Assembly: GCA_051883095.1 (NCBI GenBank)
Contig: JBJETB010000022.1
Span: 1-64,000 of the forward strand
Length of the DNA: 64,000 bases
DNA from: SUG1106 sp051883095
GTDB taxonomy: Bacteria > Bacillota > Clostridia > Peptostreptococcales > Anaerovoracaceae
Direction: 5' to 3'
The notes under the pieces were generated by a model. It had not been told where the DNA came from, did not search any database, and saw nothing but the letters and a program-made list of their open reading frames with translations. The position numbers and the translations under genes were made by a program. The stretch's first letter is position 1; every line of letters begins with the position of its first letter. This document shows positions 1 through 8,532 of this stretch, piece by piece.

Positions 1-67
1 GAGCTTTTTCAAGGCTCGCAGCTATTTTTTTCTTATTCAACTGTCAAACTCCCGTTTTAAAAAAATG

Positions 68-96
68 TTGACAAAGAAAAAGGCGGGGGATATAAT
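68..96 (+). promoter_or_regulatory. sigma-70-type promoter of purBA
   Basis: A perfect TTGACA (68-73) and a perfect TATAAT (91-96) are separated by 17 bp. The start of purB lies about 60 bp downstream, so this is the likely housekeeping promoter of the purB-purA pair. No purine riboswitch-like fold was recognised between it and the gene. Confidence 0.85.
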
Positions 97-154
97 CATT
101 TCGTTATTTTTGTTTTAAGAAAAGCAGCTTGCTGTAAAAATGGAGGTCAGGCCT

Positions 155-1585
155 ATGAAAAATGTTTACGAAAACCCTCTCTGCACCCGTTACGCAGGGG
201 ATGAGATGAAAAAAATCTTTTCTGCGGACCATAAGTTTTCCACCTGGAGAAAGCTCTGGATCGCTCTTGCAGAAAGTGAAAAGGAGCTGGGCCTCGACAT
301 TACAGACGAGCAGATAGCGGAAATGAAAGAGCACATTTACGACATAGACTATGCGAAGGCCGCAGAGTACGAATCAAAGTTCAGACACGACGTCATGGCT
401 CACGTGCATACCTACGGAGATGTGTGTCCGGAAGCAAAGCCTATAATCCACCTTGGGGCAACTTCCTGTTACGTTGGAGACAATACGGATATAATACTGA
501 TGAGAGACGCTCTTCTCCGTGTGAAAAAGCTTCTGGTGAGCACTATAGCAGCCCTTGGAGATTTTGCGGAGAAAAACAAGGACGTACCGACACTGGCATT
601 TACCCATTTTCAGGCTGCGCAGCCTACGACAGTGGGCAAGCGTGCATGCCTGTGGGCGCAGGATCTTGTAATGGATCTGGAGCATCTGGACTTCGTGCTT
701 GGCTCCCTTAAGCTGCTGGGGTGCAAGGGAACCACAGGAACCGGCGCAAGCTTCCTGTCCCTCTTTGACGGAGACGGCAGCAAGGTGGTACGTCTTGAAA
801 AACTCATCGCAGAAAAGATGGGTTTCGCTGAATGTGTCAAGGTTTCAGGCCAGACATACAGCCGCAAGGTTGATTATTACGTGCTTTCCGTTCTGTCATC
901 CATAGCTCAGAGCGCCAGCAAATTCGCAATGGATATAAGACTGCTTTCTCATATGAAGGAATTTGACGAGCCTTTTGAAAGCGGTCAGATAGGCTCATCG
1001 GCCATGGCTTATAAGAGGAATCCGATGAGAAGTGAGAGAATATGCTCGCTGGCCCGTTACGTGATTACCGACGCGCTGAACCCTGCAGTTACTGCGGCAT
1101 CACAGTGGCTCGAAAGAACTCTGGATGATTCAGCAAACAAGAGAATAAGCGTACCGGAGGCTTTCCTGGCTGTGGACGGAATTCTCACACTTTATATGAA
1201 TGTGATTTCCGGCGGAACGGTTTATCCTTATGTCATCAAAAAACATCTGGACGAGGAACTGCCGTTTATGGCTACGGAAAACATAATAATGTACTGCACC
1301 AAGAAGGGCGGAGACAGACAGGAGCTTCATGAAGCCATCCGCCAGCTCTCAGTTGCGGTAACTAAAAAAATCAAGCTTGAGGGCGGAGATAACGACCTGC
1401 TGGAGCGCATACTGGCAGACAGCCGTTTCAATCTGACCAGAGATGAACTTGATGAGATTCTCGATGTTAAAAACTTTATCGGACTGGCTCCTGAGCAGAC
1501 AGACAGCTTCGTCACTGAAGTGATAAAGCCGGTAGTCGCTGCAAATGCAGAGTTCCTGGGCGCAGAGGCCGAAGTGAGAGTATAG
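155..1585 (+). CDS. purB: adenylosuccinate lyase
   Basis: Cytosolic lyase of purine synthesis: it splits SAICAR to AICAR and adenylosuccinate to AMP, releasing fumarate each time. The protein (476 aa) has the fumarase/aspartase-superfamily signature GSSAMAYKRNP at about residues 280-290 and the TTGTGASF-type stretch near residue 200, as in the long-form PurB of Firmicutes. An upstream ATG at 140 is in frame, but GGAGG at 142-146 overlaps it and is well spaced for the ATG at 155, so 155 is chosen. purA follows after 16 bp, so the two genes that make AMP from IMP are transcribed together from the promoter at 68-96. Confidence 0.95.
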   Translation: MKNVYENPLCTRYAGDEMKKIFSADHKFSTWRKLWIALAESEKELGLDITDEQIAEMKEHIYDIDYAKAAEYESKFRHDVMAHVHTYGDVCPEAKPIIHLGATSCYVGDNTDIILMRDALLRVKKLLVSTIAALGDFAEKNKDVPTLAFTHFQAAQPTTVGKRACLWAQDLVMDLEHLDFVLGSLKLLGCKGTTGTGASFLSLFDGDGSKVVRLEKLIAEKMGFAECVKVSGQTYSRKVDYYVLSVLSSIAQSASKFAMDIRLLSHMKEFDEPFESGQIGSSAMAYKRNPMRSERICSLARYVITDALNPAVTAASQWLERTLDDSANKRISVPEAFLAVDGILTLYMNVISGGTVYPYVIKKHLDEELPFMATENIIMYCTKKGGDRQELHEAIRQLSVAVTKKIKLEGGDNDLLERILADSRFNLTRDELDEILDVKNFIGLAPEQTDSFVTEVIKPVVAANAEFLGAEAEVRV

Positions 1586-1601
1586 ATTTGGAGGTGCTGA
1601 T

Positions 1602-2876
1602 ATGCTTACAGCTGTAGTAGGAATAAACTGGGGTGACGAAGGAAAGGGCCGCATGGTTGACCTTCTGTCGCAGGATTATGATGTGGTATGCCGCTACCAG
1701 GGCGGTAACAACGCAGGCCACACCGTAGTAAATGAAAGAGGAAAGTTCATACTGAATCTTCTGCCTTCCGGCATTCTCAGGGATGAGGTCATCAACGTAA
1801 TGGGGCCGGGCATGGTAATAGATGTGGAACATTTATTTAATGAAGCTGCCAAGCTTCGGGAGGGCGGTATCATAATCGAGCCGCGCCATCTGCGCATAAG
1901 TGACAGGGCTACCATCTGCATGCCTTATCACAGACTCCTGGACTGCCTGGAAGAAGACAGGCTGGCAGGCAAAAAGTTCGGTTCCACCAGAAGAGGAATC
2001 GCACCGGTATACGCCGATAAATATATGAAAAAGACCCTGAGGATGGGAGATTTAAGACATCCTGAGGTACTGAAGGAAAAAATTGCCGACATTGTTGAGT
2101 GGAAAAACCTCACTGTAAGCGGCGGATACGGTCACGAGCCTATCAGTGCAGAGGAGATGTACCAGTGGATTGAAAAATTCGCTATGCCTTTTGCTGATTA
2201 TGTATGCGATACGACTGCTCTGCTTAACCAGTGCGAAAAAGAGGGGAAGAAGATACTCTTCGAGGCTCAGCTGGGAGCTCTTCGTGACATAGATTTCGGT
2301 ATATATCCTTATACATCATCTTCGTCAACAATCGCGGCCTACGCTCCTATAGGTGCAGGTGTGCCAAACCTGCAGCTTTCTGACAGTATAGGCATTATCA
2401 AGGCATATTCAAGCTGCGTGGGAGAAGGACCTTTTACATGTGAACTTTTCGGTGAAGAGGGCGACAAACTTCGTGAAGCCGGCGGTGAATACGGTGCGGC
2501 AACAGGCAGACCTAGAAGAGTAGGCGGATTCGATGTGGTTGCATCGAAGTACGGAACCATGATTCAGGGATGTACGTCTCTGGCGCTGACCAAGCTGGAC
2601 GTGCTTTCCTATCTGGATAAAATTCCTGTATGCACCGCTTATGAGGTTGACGGCAGGAGAATTACCGAGTTTCCTTCAGGGGAAGAACTGCGCAAAGCCA
2701 CACCGGTATATGAGTACATGGAAGGCTGGAACTGTGATATTTCCGGCTGCCGTACCATGGCCGAGATGCCTGAGGCCGCTGTAAAGTACGTAAAGTACAT
2801 TGAGGAACAGGTGGGCTGCCCGATTCAGTATGTTTCCGTGGGAGCCGAAAGAGAGGAATACATCAAGGTATTCTAG
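1602..2876 (+). CDS. purA: adenylosuccinate synthetase
   Basis: Cytosolic GTP-dependent enzyme that joins IMP and aspartate to give adenylosuccinate, the committed step to AMP and the reaction just before PurB. The N-terminus carries the GDEGKG phosphate loop (residues 11-16, catalytic Asp12) and the GNNAGHTV motif with the catalytic His near residue 40; a GRPRRVGGFD stretch lies near residue 305. At 424 aa it is the normal length. GGAGG sits 7 bp before the ATG. It is the second gene of the purBA operon, which ends at the hairpin at 2906-2945. Confidence 0.96.
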   Translation: MLTAVVGINWGDEGKGRMVDLLSQDYDVVCRYQGGNNAGHTVVNERGKFILNLLPSGILRDEVINVMGPGMVIDVEHLFNEAAKLREGGIIIEPRHLRISDRATICMPYHRLLDCLEEDRLAGKKFGSTRRGIAPVYADKYMKKTLRMGDLRHPEVLKEKIADIVEWKNLTVSGGYGHEPISAEEMYQWIEKFAMPFADYVCDTTALLNQCEKEGKKILFEAQLGALRDIDFGIYPYTSSSSTIAAYAPIGAGVPNLQLSDSIGIIKAYSSCVGEGPFTCELFGEEGDKLREAGGEYGAATGRPRRVGGFDVVASKYGTMIQGCTSLALTKLDVLSYLDKIPVCTAYEVDGRRITEFPSGEELRKATPVYEYMEGWNCDISGCRTMAEMPEAAVKYVKYIEEQVGCPIQYVSVGAEREEYIKVF

Positions 2877-2905
2877 GGAATCAGAGTCTATATGGCATGA
2901 TATAT

Positions 2906-2945
2906 AAAAACTGCGGTTCAGCAAAAAACGAGCCGCAGTTTTTAC
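2906..2945. terminator. bidirectional intrinsic terminator after purA
   Basis: Stem CTGCGGTT (2911-2918) pairs with AGCCGCAG (2931-2938; one G-T pair). A-rich sequence precedes it and T-rich sequence follows, so it could end transcription from either side. Confidence 0.85.
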
Positions 2946-2950
2946 TTTCA

Positions 2951-2982
2951 TTAACAACCATTTGACTTAACAACCATTTGAC
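2951..2982 (+). repeat. tandem 16-bp duplication
   Basis: TTAACAACCATTTGAC occurs twice back to back (2951-2966 and 2967-2982) with no mismatch, in the non-coding gap between purA and the small membrane-protein gene. No function is evident. Confidence 0.9.
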
Positions 2983-3021
2983 GCGGGCAGATGCTGTATG
3001 AAATTAAGAAGTTTTGACTTT

Positions 3022-3176
3022 CATACGACATAAAGTTTAAATTTTTACTTTTATGTCGTATGGATTTCAGTTTTTACTAAAATAATACGACATAACCCTT
3101 TGCATTGAGAACATTTTTCTTGGTAAGAAAGGGAAATGTCGTATGGAAATGGTGTTTTTCATTTTTCATACGACAT
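3022..3176. repeat. cluster of alternating ATACGACAT motifs (hairpins)
   Basis: Five copies of ATACGACAT alternate in orientation: 3023-3031 (+), 3053-3061 (-), 3085-3093 (+), 3136-3144 (-) and 3168-3176 (+). Pairs form hairpins: a 13-bp perfect inverted repeat (3022-3034/3050-3062), and a longer interrupted one in which CCCTTT (3096-3101) also pairs with AAAGGG (3128-3133). The cluster fills most of the 400-bp gap 2877-3283. It resembles the clusters at 13012-13266 and 14274-14390, which use ACAACAT instead. No protein can be supported in this gap. Confidence 0.8.
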
Positions 3177-3283
3177 TGCATCGACTACATACACTATCGT
3201 CCGCAGCTGACAATAAAGGTATTTGTTTTTCAGCAGTTTTGTGGTACAATATAAACATCTATGATTTCAGGGAGGCACGCGCC

Positions 3284-3397
3284 ATGACATTTATAAAGAT
3301 TTTATTTACTATTCTGGTATGTGTGCCGTTGGTAGGGCTTGCAGGCTGGATGTTCGGCAAGCTGGCCGACGAAGTCGTAAAGAAAAAACAGCAGTAA
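3284..3397 (+). CDS. 37-aa single-pass membrane protein
   Basis: A very small ORF begins at an ATG preceded by GGGAGG (3270-3275). The product has one hydrophobic segment (about residues 5-25: ILFTILVCVPLVGLAGWMF) and a short basic C-terminus ending KKKQQ, which predicts an N-out or hairpin-less single-span peptide with a cytoplasmic charged tail. An in-frame ATG upstream at 3143 would put the start inside the repeat cluster and lacks a ribosome-binding site, so it is rejected. It lies 30 bp before tmk and may be co-transcribed with it. The family is not recognised. Confidence 0.6.
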   Translation: MTFIKILFTILVCVPLVGLAGWMFGKLADEVVKKKQQ

Positions 3398-3427
3398 TAT
3401 CAGCATCAAAAACAGCAGGAGCAGAAC

Positions 3428-4051
3428 ATGAAAAAAGGCATTTTCATTTCCATCGAGGGGCCTGACGGTTCGGGAAAATCCACACAGATTGAAAATATCA
3501 GGCAGTTTTTTAAGGATAAGGATCTGGACATTGTTTTTACCAGGGAGCCGGGAGGTACTGCTATCGGCGAAAGGATCAGAGACATAATACTTGACAACAA
3601 CTGCAGCGAAATGGACTATATGACAGAGGCCATGCTTTATGCAGCGGCCAGAGCGCAGCACGTCGCCCAGGTAATCAAGCCTGCCCTTGCAGAGGGCAAA
3701 ATTGTAATCTGTGACAGATTTGTGGATTCGAGCATTGCTTATCAGGGGTACGGACGGAGGCTGGGAGAGCCTGTCGCTGTTATCAACAGCTACGCAGTGG
3801 CAGGATGCATGCCTGACGTGACTTTCCTGATGAAGCTGGACCCGGCAGTGGGCAAAGGCAGGATCAGAGCCGACCAGCAGGACAGACTGGAATCGGAAAA
3901 GGAAGCCTTTCATGATGAGGTATTCAAGGGATACCTTAAGCTGGAGGAGGAGAATCCGGACAGAATTTTCGGAATTGATGCTTCACGCAGTATAGAGGAT
4001 ATAAAGAATGACATTTACCGCAAGCTGGAGGAAGTTCTGAATTGTCTTTAG
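3428..4051 (+). CDS. tmk: thymidylate kinase
   Basis: Cytosolic kinase that phosphorylates dTMP to dTDP for DNA synthesis. The P-loop GPDGSGKST is at residues 11-19, the TREPGG dTMP-binding motif near residue 39 and the DRFVDSS motif near residue 97; 207 aa is the usual length. It starts at an ATG after AGGAGCAG. Its stop codon overlaps the next gene, holB, by 10 bp, so tmk-holB-ricT-methyltransferase reads as one operon, the common Firmicute order around this locus. Confidence 0.95.
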   Translation: MKKGIFISIEGPDGSGKSTQIENIRQFFKDKDLDIVFTREPGGTAIGERIRDIILDNNCSEMDYMTEAMLYAAARAQHVAQVIKPALAEGKIVICDRFVDSSIAYQGYGRRLGEPVAVINSYAVAGCMPDVTFLMKLDPAVGKGRIRADQQDRLESEKEAFHDEVFKGYLKLEEENPDRIFGIDASRSIEDIKNDIYRKLEEVLNCL

Positions 4052-4890
4052 ATAGATGGAAAAGCGACGAAAAACTTGTAGAGAGAATCAGCAGGACCAT
4101 AAGGACAGGCAGCGTTTCCCACGCCTACATAATCGAGGGAGACAGCTGTGTTGATAAGGAGGCATTTGCGCTGGATTTTCTCAAGGCTGTATGCTGTGAG
4201 AAAAGGCCGGGACTGGGATGCAGTGACCATATGGGAGAGGGTTCGTCTGACTGCAGGTGCCTGAGCTGCCGCAGAATAGACCATGGAAACTGTGAGGACC
4301 TGTATGTCGTTAGGGCTGAAGGCGCCACAACCAAATCGGTAAAAGACGATGCTATACTGGAGCTTCAGGAAAATCTAAAAAAGAAACCGGCAGGCTCCAG
4401 GAATATGGCTGTAATCTGCAACGCCGACACCATGACAAAAAGAGCTCAGAACAGACTGCTTAAGACGCTGGAGGAGCCGAATCCGGGAACGGTGATAATT
4501 CTTCTTTCTGAGAATCGTGAAAACCTGCTGGATACCATCAAGTCAAGATGCATTTTTTACAGGCTCAGCGGCGGCGAGGAAACCGGCGGAGAGAATATGA
4601 AGGACGCCAACCGGCTGGTGGACGCGCTGATGGAGAGGGAAAACTTCTTTGAGCTTAAACAGCTGCTGACTAAGATTGTAAAGTCGAGAGAAGATGCTTT
4701 CCGCATACTTGACGGCATGGAGAGAATATACCGCAATCTTCTGCTTGAAAAGGATCCCAGAGGAAAGCTGCTTAAAAAGGAAGATGTTTTCCGGGCGGTG
4801 GAGCTCATAGAGGAAGCACGACGCGACCTGATTATGAATGTAAACTATAACTACGCATTGAAGAACCTAATGCTTAAAATCGGAGGTTAA
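4042..4890 (+). CDS. holB: DNA polymerase III delta' subunit
   Basis: Clamp-loader subunit that works with the DnaX complex to load the beta clamp. The TTG start at 4042 has GGAGGAAG upstream within tmk and gives MSLDRWK; the overlap with tmk implies translational coupling. The 282-aa product shows an N-terminal AAA+-like region without a functional P-loop, a Cys cluster (CC, C, C-x-C-x2-C between about residues 50 and 75) that would bind zinc, the RLLKTLEEP stretch near 140 and the sensor motif SRC near 173. All are typical of delta'. Confidence 0.88.
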   Translation: MSLDRWKSDEKLVERISRTIRTGSVSHAYIIEGDSCVDKEAFALDFLKAVCCEKRPGLGCSDHMGEGSSDCRCLSCRRIDHGNCEDLYVVRAEGATTKSVKDDAILELQENLKKKPAGSRNMAVICNADTMTKRAQNRLLKTLEEPNPGTVIILLSENRENLLDTIKSRCIFYRLSGGEETGGENMKDANRLVDALMERENFFELKQLLTKIVKSREDAFRILDGMERIYRNLLLEKDPRGKLLKKEDVFRAVELIEEARRDLIMNVNYNYALKNLMLKIGG

Positions 4891-4896
4891 ACATAT

Positions 4897-5859
4897 ATGG
4901 TAAAGGTAATTGGGGTCAGATTCAAGACCGCAGGCAAGGTCTATTATTTTGATCCGGACAAGTTTAAATTAAAGATCGGAGACAGCGTAATCGTTGAAAC
5001 CGCCAGAGGTCTGGAGTTCGGTACCGTGACCATGGAGGAATCGGAGGTACCGGAGGAGGATATCGTAAGCCCTCTTAAGAAGATTATGAGAATCGCCAAC
5101 GAGGAAGACCATCGTCAGCATATAGAGAACGTGAAAAAGAAGGAAAGAGCCATGCAGCTCTGCCAGGAAAAGGTGGATAAGCACGGCCTTGTGATGAAGC
5201 TTATAGATGTGGAGTACACCTTCGACAACAGCAAGATAATTTTCTATTTCACAGCTGACGGCAGAGTGGACTTCAGAGAGCTGGTAAAGGATCTGGCAGG
5301 AGTTTTCAAGATGAGAATCGAGCTGCGCCAGATCGGTGTCAGAGATGAAGCCAAGATGATGGGGGGAATCGGAAGCTGCGGCAGAAGTCTGTGCTGTCAC
5401 AGCTGGCTTGCCGACTTCGAACCGGTATCCATCAAGATGGCAAAGGTACAGAATCTTTCTCTGAATCCGGCCAAGATTTCGGGTATATGCGGCAGACTCA
5501 TGTGCTGCCTAAAGTATGAAAACGATATCTATATGGAGCTAAGAAGAGGAATGCCTGAGCCGGGCGAGAAGATAAAGACTCCTGACGGTCTGGCCAAGGT
5601 TGTAGATACAAACATTCTGGAAAACAAGATAAGGGTAAGACTTTTCGTTGATGACAAGCCTGCCAAGGGCAAAAAAGGTGATAAAAACGATGAGCCTGCT
5701 GCCGAGGAGCAGGAGGAAAAGCTTACTCCGGACCTTTACACATACAAGAAGGAAGAAATCAGGCGAATCGAAAAGCGCAGGGAAAACAGCAGCAAGAATC
5801 TCTTTGAAGGGGTTGATGCTGACACCCTGAAGGAAATCGAGGAGCTTATCAAGGACTAG
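4897..5859 (+). CDS. ricT: PSP1-domain protein RicT (YaaT)
   Basis: Member of the YaaT/RicT family, which in Bacillus forms the Fe-S-containing Y-complex (RicAFT) that helps RNase Y process mRNA and affects sporulation initiation. The 320-aa protein carries the PSP1 core (residues 1-230) with the conserved clusters CGRSLCCHSW (about 165-174) and CGRLMCC (about 199-205), the Cys residues that ligate Fe-S clusters, then a charged C-terminal tail. The ATG follows GGAGG closely and is 6 bp after holB. Its job in this organism is inferred from the family. Confidence 0.9.
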   Translation: MVKVIGVRFKTAGKVYYFDPDKFKLKIGDSVIVETARGLEFGTVTMEESEVPEEDIVSPLKKIMRIANEEDHRQHIENVKKKERAMQLCQEKVDKHGLVMKLIDVEYTFDNSKIIFYFTADGRVDFRELVKDLAGVFKMRIELRQIGVRDEAKMMGGIGSCGRSLCCHSWLADFEPVSIKMAKVQNLSLNPAKISGICGRLMCCLKYENDIYMELRRGMPEPGEKIKTPDGLAKVVDTNILENKIRVRLFVDDKPAKGKKGDKNDEPAAEEQEEKLTPDLYTYKKEEIRRIEKRRENSSKNLFEGVDADTLKEIEELIKD

Positions 5860-5861
5860 AA

Positions 5862-6647
5862 ATGGCAGCAGAAAAACTGATTTTTGATGGAGAGAGAGTG
5901 GACGACACCGGTTTCGGAGACCTGAAGCTCATACAGAAGCCGGAGGAATTCTGCTACGGAGTGGATGCGGTCATACTTGCTGATTTTGCAGCAAGACATG
6001 CCGGAGTGTCACTGCCTTCGCGTGCCAGGCAGGCTGCTGATGTGACTGCGGTGGACCTTGGCACAGGTACGGGCATAATCCCGCTGATTCTGAGTCATAA
6101 AACGGGCTGGCAGCAGCTGATTGGAGTTGAGGTACAGGAAGGTTCCTGGGAAAGGGCCGTAAGGAATGCAGAGCTTAACGGCCTGGAGGAACGGATGAAG
6201 TTCATTAAAGGCGACGTGAAGGATTTCGGAAAGCACTGGGGTGCAGAGCTGGCCGGAAAGGTGGACGTGGTCACATCTAATCCGCCATATACTCAGGGCT
6301 CAGGAGGTCTTAAAAGCGCCAACACGGCCAAGGCAATAGCACGTCATGAGACCACTGCAGGACTGGAAGACTTCATAAGATGCGGCGCATCACTTCTCAG
6401 AAACCGCGGAGATTTTTTCATGGTTCACAGGCCGTCCAGACTGGTGGACATATGCTGTATGGCAAGGGAGGCAGGACTTGAGCCTAAAGAACTGTGCTTC
6501 GTAAGCCCAAACCGCGATGCCGCCGCCAATATCCTGATTGTCCACATGGTCAAAGGAGGAGGACGGCAGCTCACAGTGCTGGATCCTCTTTTCGTATACG
6601 AAAGTGATGGAAGTTACACTGAAAAACTCAGAGAATGCTACAGATGA
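5862..6647 (+). CDS. tRNA1(Val) adenine N6-methyltransferase-type protein (YabB/TrmN6 family)
   Basis: SAM-dependent methyltransferase likely to modify a tRNA adenine. Visible are DLGTGTGII (SAM loop, about residues 66-74) and the N6-adenine catalytic motif NPPY (about 139-142). The first 30 residues (FGDLKLIQKPEEFCYGVDAVILADFA) match the way YabB proteins begin. It starts 2 bp after ricT and is the last gene of this operon. Its 3' end overlaps the convergent spmB by 20 bp, so no terminator fits between them. The exact tRNA target is inferred from the family. Confidence 0.85.
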   Translation: MAAEKLIFDGERVDDTGFGDLKLIQKPEEFCYGVDAVILADFAARHAGVSLPSRARQAADVTAVDLGTGTGIIPLILSHKTGWQQLIGVEVQEGSWERAVRNAELNGLEERMKFIKGDVKDFGKHWGAELAGKVDVVTSNPPYTQGSGGLKSANTAKAIARHETTAGLEDFIRCGASLLRNRGDFFMVHRPSRLVDICCMAREAGLEPKELCFVSPNRDAAANILIVHMVKGGGRQLTVLDPLFVYESDGSYTEKLRECYR

Positions 6648-7155
6648 CGAGGGAAACGGCTATTCCTGTAAAATATCCGATGAGGCCGCATGCCAGGGCG
6701 TGTCTCATTTTTTTTACATGAGTCACACCGAAATACAGTGCCAGCACATAGATGACAGTTTCGCAGCCCCCGGACATGGAGCAGGCGGCTCTGCCGGCAA
6801 AGGAATCGGGGCCTGCGATTTCAAGGATATTCTGCAGAATTATAAAAGAGCCGCTGCCGGATATTGCCCGAAGAAAAATCAGAGGAAGCAGTTCCACAGG
6901 CATATGGGCGAGCCTGAAGACAGGCTGGAAGACCAGATATATAAAGTCCAGAAATCCTGAGACCGTCAGGCCGTTGACGGCTATGTAGATACCTATCATA
7001 AACGGAAGAATCTCCACAGCAGTTTTCAGCCCGTCTTTTGCGCCTTCAATGAAATAATCGTAGACAGGTGCTTTCTTAAAAAGACCATAACCGACGATGA
7101 CGGCAGCCATTACAGGCATGAAGCCGGCAGATATGGCGGAGAAAAAATTGCTCAT
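6628..7155 (-). CDS. spmB: spore maturation protein B
   Basis: Integral membrane protein (175 aa) of the nucleoside-recognition (Gate) domain family, needed with SpmA for proper spore-core dehydration in Bacillus and Clostridium. Several hydrophobic segments are visible (about residues 8-27, 45-68, 78-100, 150-172) with the conserved SGSGSFIILQNI and GGCETVIYVLALYFG stretches. It starts 1 bp after spmA on the same strand. The gene points against its left neighbour and overlaps that gene's 3' end by 20 bp. Confidence 0.92.
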   Translation of the reverse strand: MSNFFSAISAGFMPVMAAVIVGYGLFKKAPVYDYFIEGAKDGLKTAVEILPFMIGIYIAVNGLTVSGFLDFIYLVFQPVFRLAHMPVELLPLIFLRAISGSGSFIILQNILEIAGPDSFAGRAACSMSGGCETVIYVLALYFGVTHVKKMRHALACGLIGYFTGIAVSLVICSIL

Positions 7156-7156
7156 G

Positions 7157-7729
7157 TCAAAATCTCCTTTCCATTATCTTGCAGGCGGCTACAGAGACAA
7201 CGACCGTGGCGGCAGAGGCGATCAGGCAGGGAAGCACAATAGAGTAGGGATCTGCGGAGCCCAGTTCTTCACGGAGCTGGATGGTGACTACGGGCACTAT
7301 GGGTGCGAAGGCCATGTTTACTACCGCAAAGGTGCACATGTCATTGCTGGCTGTGTCTGCGAAGTGATTCTGTGCATCAAGCTTTTCCATAGTCCGAAGG
7401 GCGAAGACGGTGGAACTGTTGCCCGTGCCGAAGATATTGGACATGAAGCTCATTATGATGCAGGAAATAGTCTCCGGGTCCCGCTGCTTGGGAAACAACA
7501 GTGTGGTGAGGGGAAGAAGAACTCTGGAAATTTTATTTATAAGGCCTGTTTTTTCTGCTATTTCCATGAGACCGCTCCACATTGCCATGACGCCGGCCAG
7601 ACTGATTATAAATGTCACTGCATCGGAAGAGCTGTTCATCATAGCCTGACCGAAGGCACCAAGCCTCCCGGTTAATGCGGAATATGCAAGTGAAACCAGC
7701 AAAATACAGGCCCAGATATAGTTCATCAT
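7157..7729 (-). CDS. spmA: spore maturation protein A
   Basis: Membrane partner of SpmB, 190 aa, Gate-domain family. It has the typical N-terminus MMNYIWACILLVSLAYSALTG, the SLAGVMAMWSGLMEIAEKTG region and the MSNIFGTGNSSTVFALRTME stretch, with four to five hydrophobic segments. A GAGGG ribosome-binding site precedes the start. spmA and spmB are transcribed leftwards as a pair; the promoter lies in 7730-7790. Its presence supports a spore-forming ancestry. Confidence 0.93.
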   Translation of the reverse strand: MMNYIWACILLVSLAYSALTGRLGAFGQAMMNSSSDAVTFIISLAGVMAMWSGLMEIAEKTGLINKISRVLLPLTTLLFPKQRDPETISCIIMSFMSNIFGTGNSSTVFALRTMEKLDAQNHFADTASNDMCTFAVVNMAFAPIVPVVTIQLREELGSADPYSIVLPCLIASAATVVVSVAACKIMERRF

Positions 7730-7790
7730 GGCAAAACCCTCGCTTTTATGTGAATTATTAAAATTTTATGCTGAAATATAAAAAAAGATG

Positions 7791-7820
7791 TTGCATTTAT
7801 TTCCATTTATGGTTTATAAT
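7791..7820 (+). promoter_or_regulatory. sigma-70-type promoter
   Basis: TTGCAT (7791-7796) and TATAAT (7815-7820) are 18 bp apart, upstream of the DUF948-like gene at 7865, which has a strong AAAGGAGG ribosome-binding site. Confidence 0.65.
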
Positions 7821-7864
7821 AAACAGGTAAGAGGTATAAAACTTCTGACGAAAGGAGGTATTCA

Positions 7865-8224
7865 ATGACAGTAACCCTTACATGGGAGGGCATAGTTCTG
7901 ACGCTGCTGGCGGCAGCAGGAATTGTGTTTCTGATTTATCTTTCGCTTTTGATGAAAAAGCTCATAGGCACACTTAAGGAGGTAGACGTAATACTTAAAG
8001 ACTCACAGGTTATCACGTCAATCGCCGCAGACAAGGCGACAAAGGTTGAGGGCATAATCGACGGGGTCGGTGATACTGTGGACTCTGTGGTGGGAGCAAT
8101 CAAAGGCAATCAGAGCGTTGTAAATGCTGCAACCAGTTTTGTGAATGCCGCCTCTTCACTGGCAGGCATGATGAAAAAATCAGAGAACAGACAAAAAAAG
8201 AAATCCGAAAAGGATGAACGTTAA
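7865..8224 (+). CDS. DUF948-like membrane-anchored protein
   Basis: A 119-aa protein with one N-terminal membrane span (about residues 9-30) followed by an amphipathic region (KKLIGTLKEVDVILKDSQ, then repeated V/I-rich helix through residue 100) and a basic, lysine-rich tail. This layout matches the DUF948/YtxG-type family, which is of unknown function and found near the envelope in Firmicutes. The ATG follows AAAGGAGG. It stands between spmA (divergent) and an AbrB-type regulator. The assignment rests on layout and the LKEVD motif only. Confidence 0.6.
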   Translation: MTVTLTWEGIVLTLLAAAGIVFLIYLSLLMKKLIGTLKEVDVILKDSQVITSIAADKATKVEGIIDGVGDTVDSVVGAIKGNQSVVNAATSFVNAASSLAGMMKKSENRQKKKSEKDER

Positions 8225-8272
8225 AGCTTATTAGTTGTTGTAAAATAAAAGTATATATTCAGGAGGAAAAAT

Positions 8273-8515
8273 ATGAAAGCAACAGGAATCGTAAGACCGG
8301 TAGATCCATTGGGAAGAGTAGTTATTCCGGTAGAACTCAGAAGAACATTAAACATCAAGACTGACGACTCCCTTGAGGTGTTCGTTGACGGAGACTTCAT
8401 CATGCTCAAGAAGTATGAACCGGCTTGCATTTTCTGCGGAAACGCAAAGGACGTTGAGAACATTCACGGAAAGAATGTATGCAGAAACTGCCTTGACGAG
8501 ATGAAAAAATTATAG
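8273..8515 (+). CDS. AbrB-family transition-state regulator with zinc-ribbon-like tail
   Basis: Small (80 aa) DNA-binding protein. The N-terminal SpoVT/AbrB swapped-hairpin domain (residues 1-47: ATGIVRPVDPLGRVVIPVEL) matches AbrB of Bacillus almost motif for motif. The C-terminal part has C-x2-C (CIFC, about 54-57) and C-x2-C (CRNC, about 71-74), a possible zinc ribbon. AbrB homologues control the shift from growth to stationary phase and sporulation. Whether this is AbrB itself or a paralogue cannot be told from sequence. AGGAGG precedes the ATG. It is 17 bp before murA. Confidence 0.88.
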   Translation: MKATGIVRPVDPLGRVVIPVELRRTLNIKTDDSLEVFVDGDFIMLKKYEPACIFCGNAKDVENIHGKNVCRNCLDEMKKL

Positions 8516-8532
8516 GCTGACGGAGGCTTGAT

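Noticed and set aside
1..139. Purine riboswitch upstream of purB
   Set aside because: Between the promoter and the start codon there are only about 55 nt and no fold or conserved purine-aptamer sequence.
3143..3283. N-terminal extension of the small membrane protein
   Set aside because: The extension lies in the inverted-repeat cluster and lacks a ribosome-binding site, while the ATG at 3284 has a good one.
7097..7675. A 192-codon plus-strand ORF opposite spmA/spmB
   Set aside because: It is the shadow of two well-recognised sporulation genes on the minus strand and resembles no protein.
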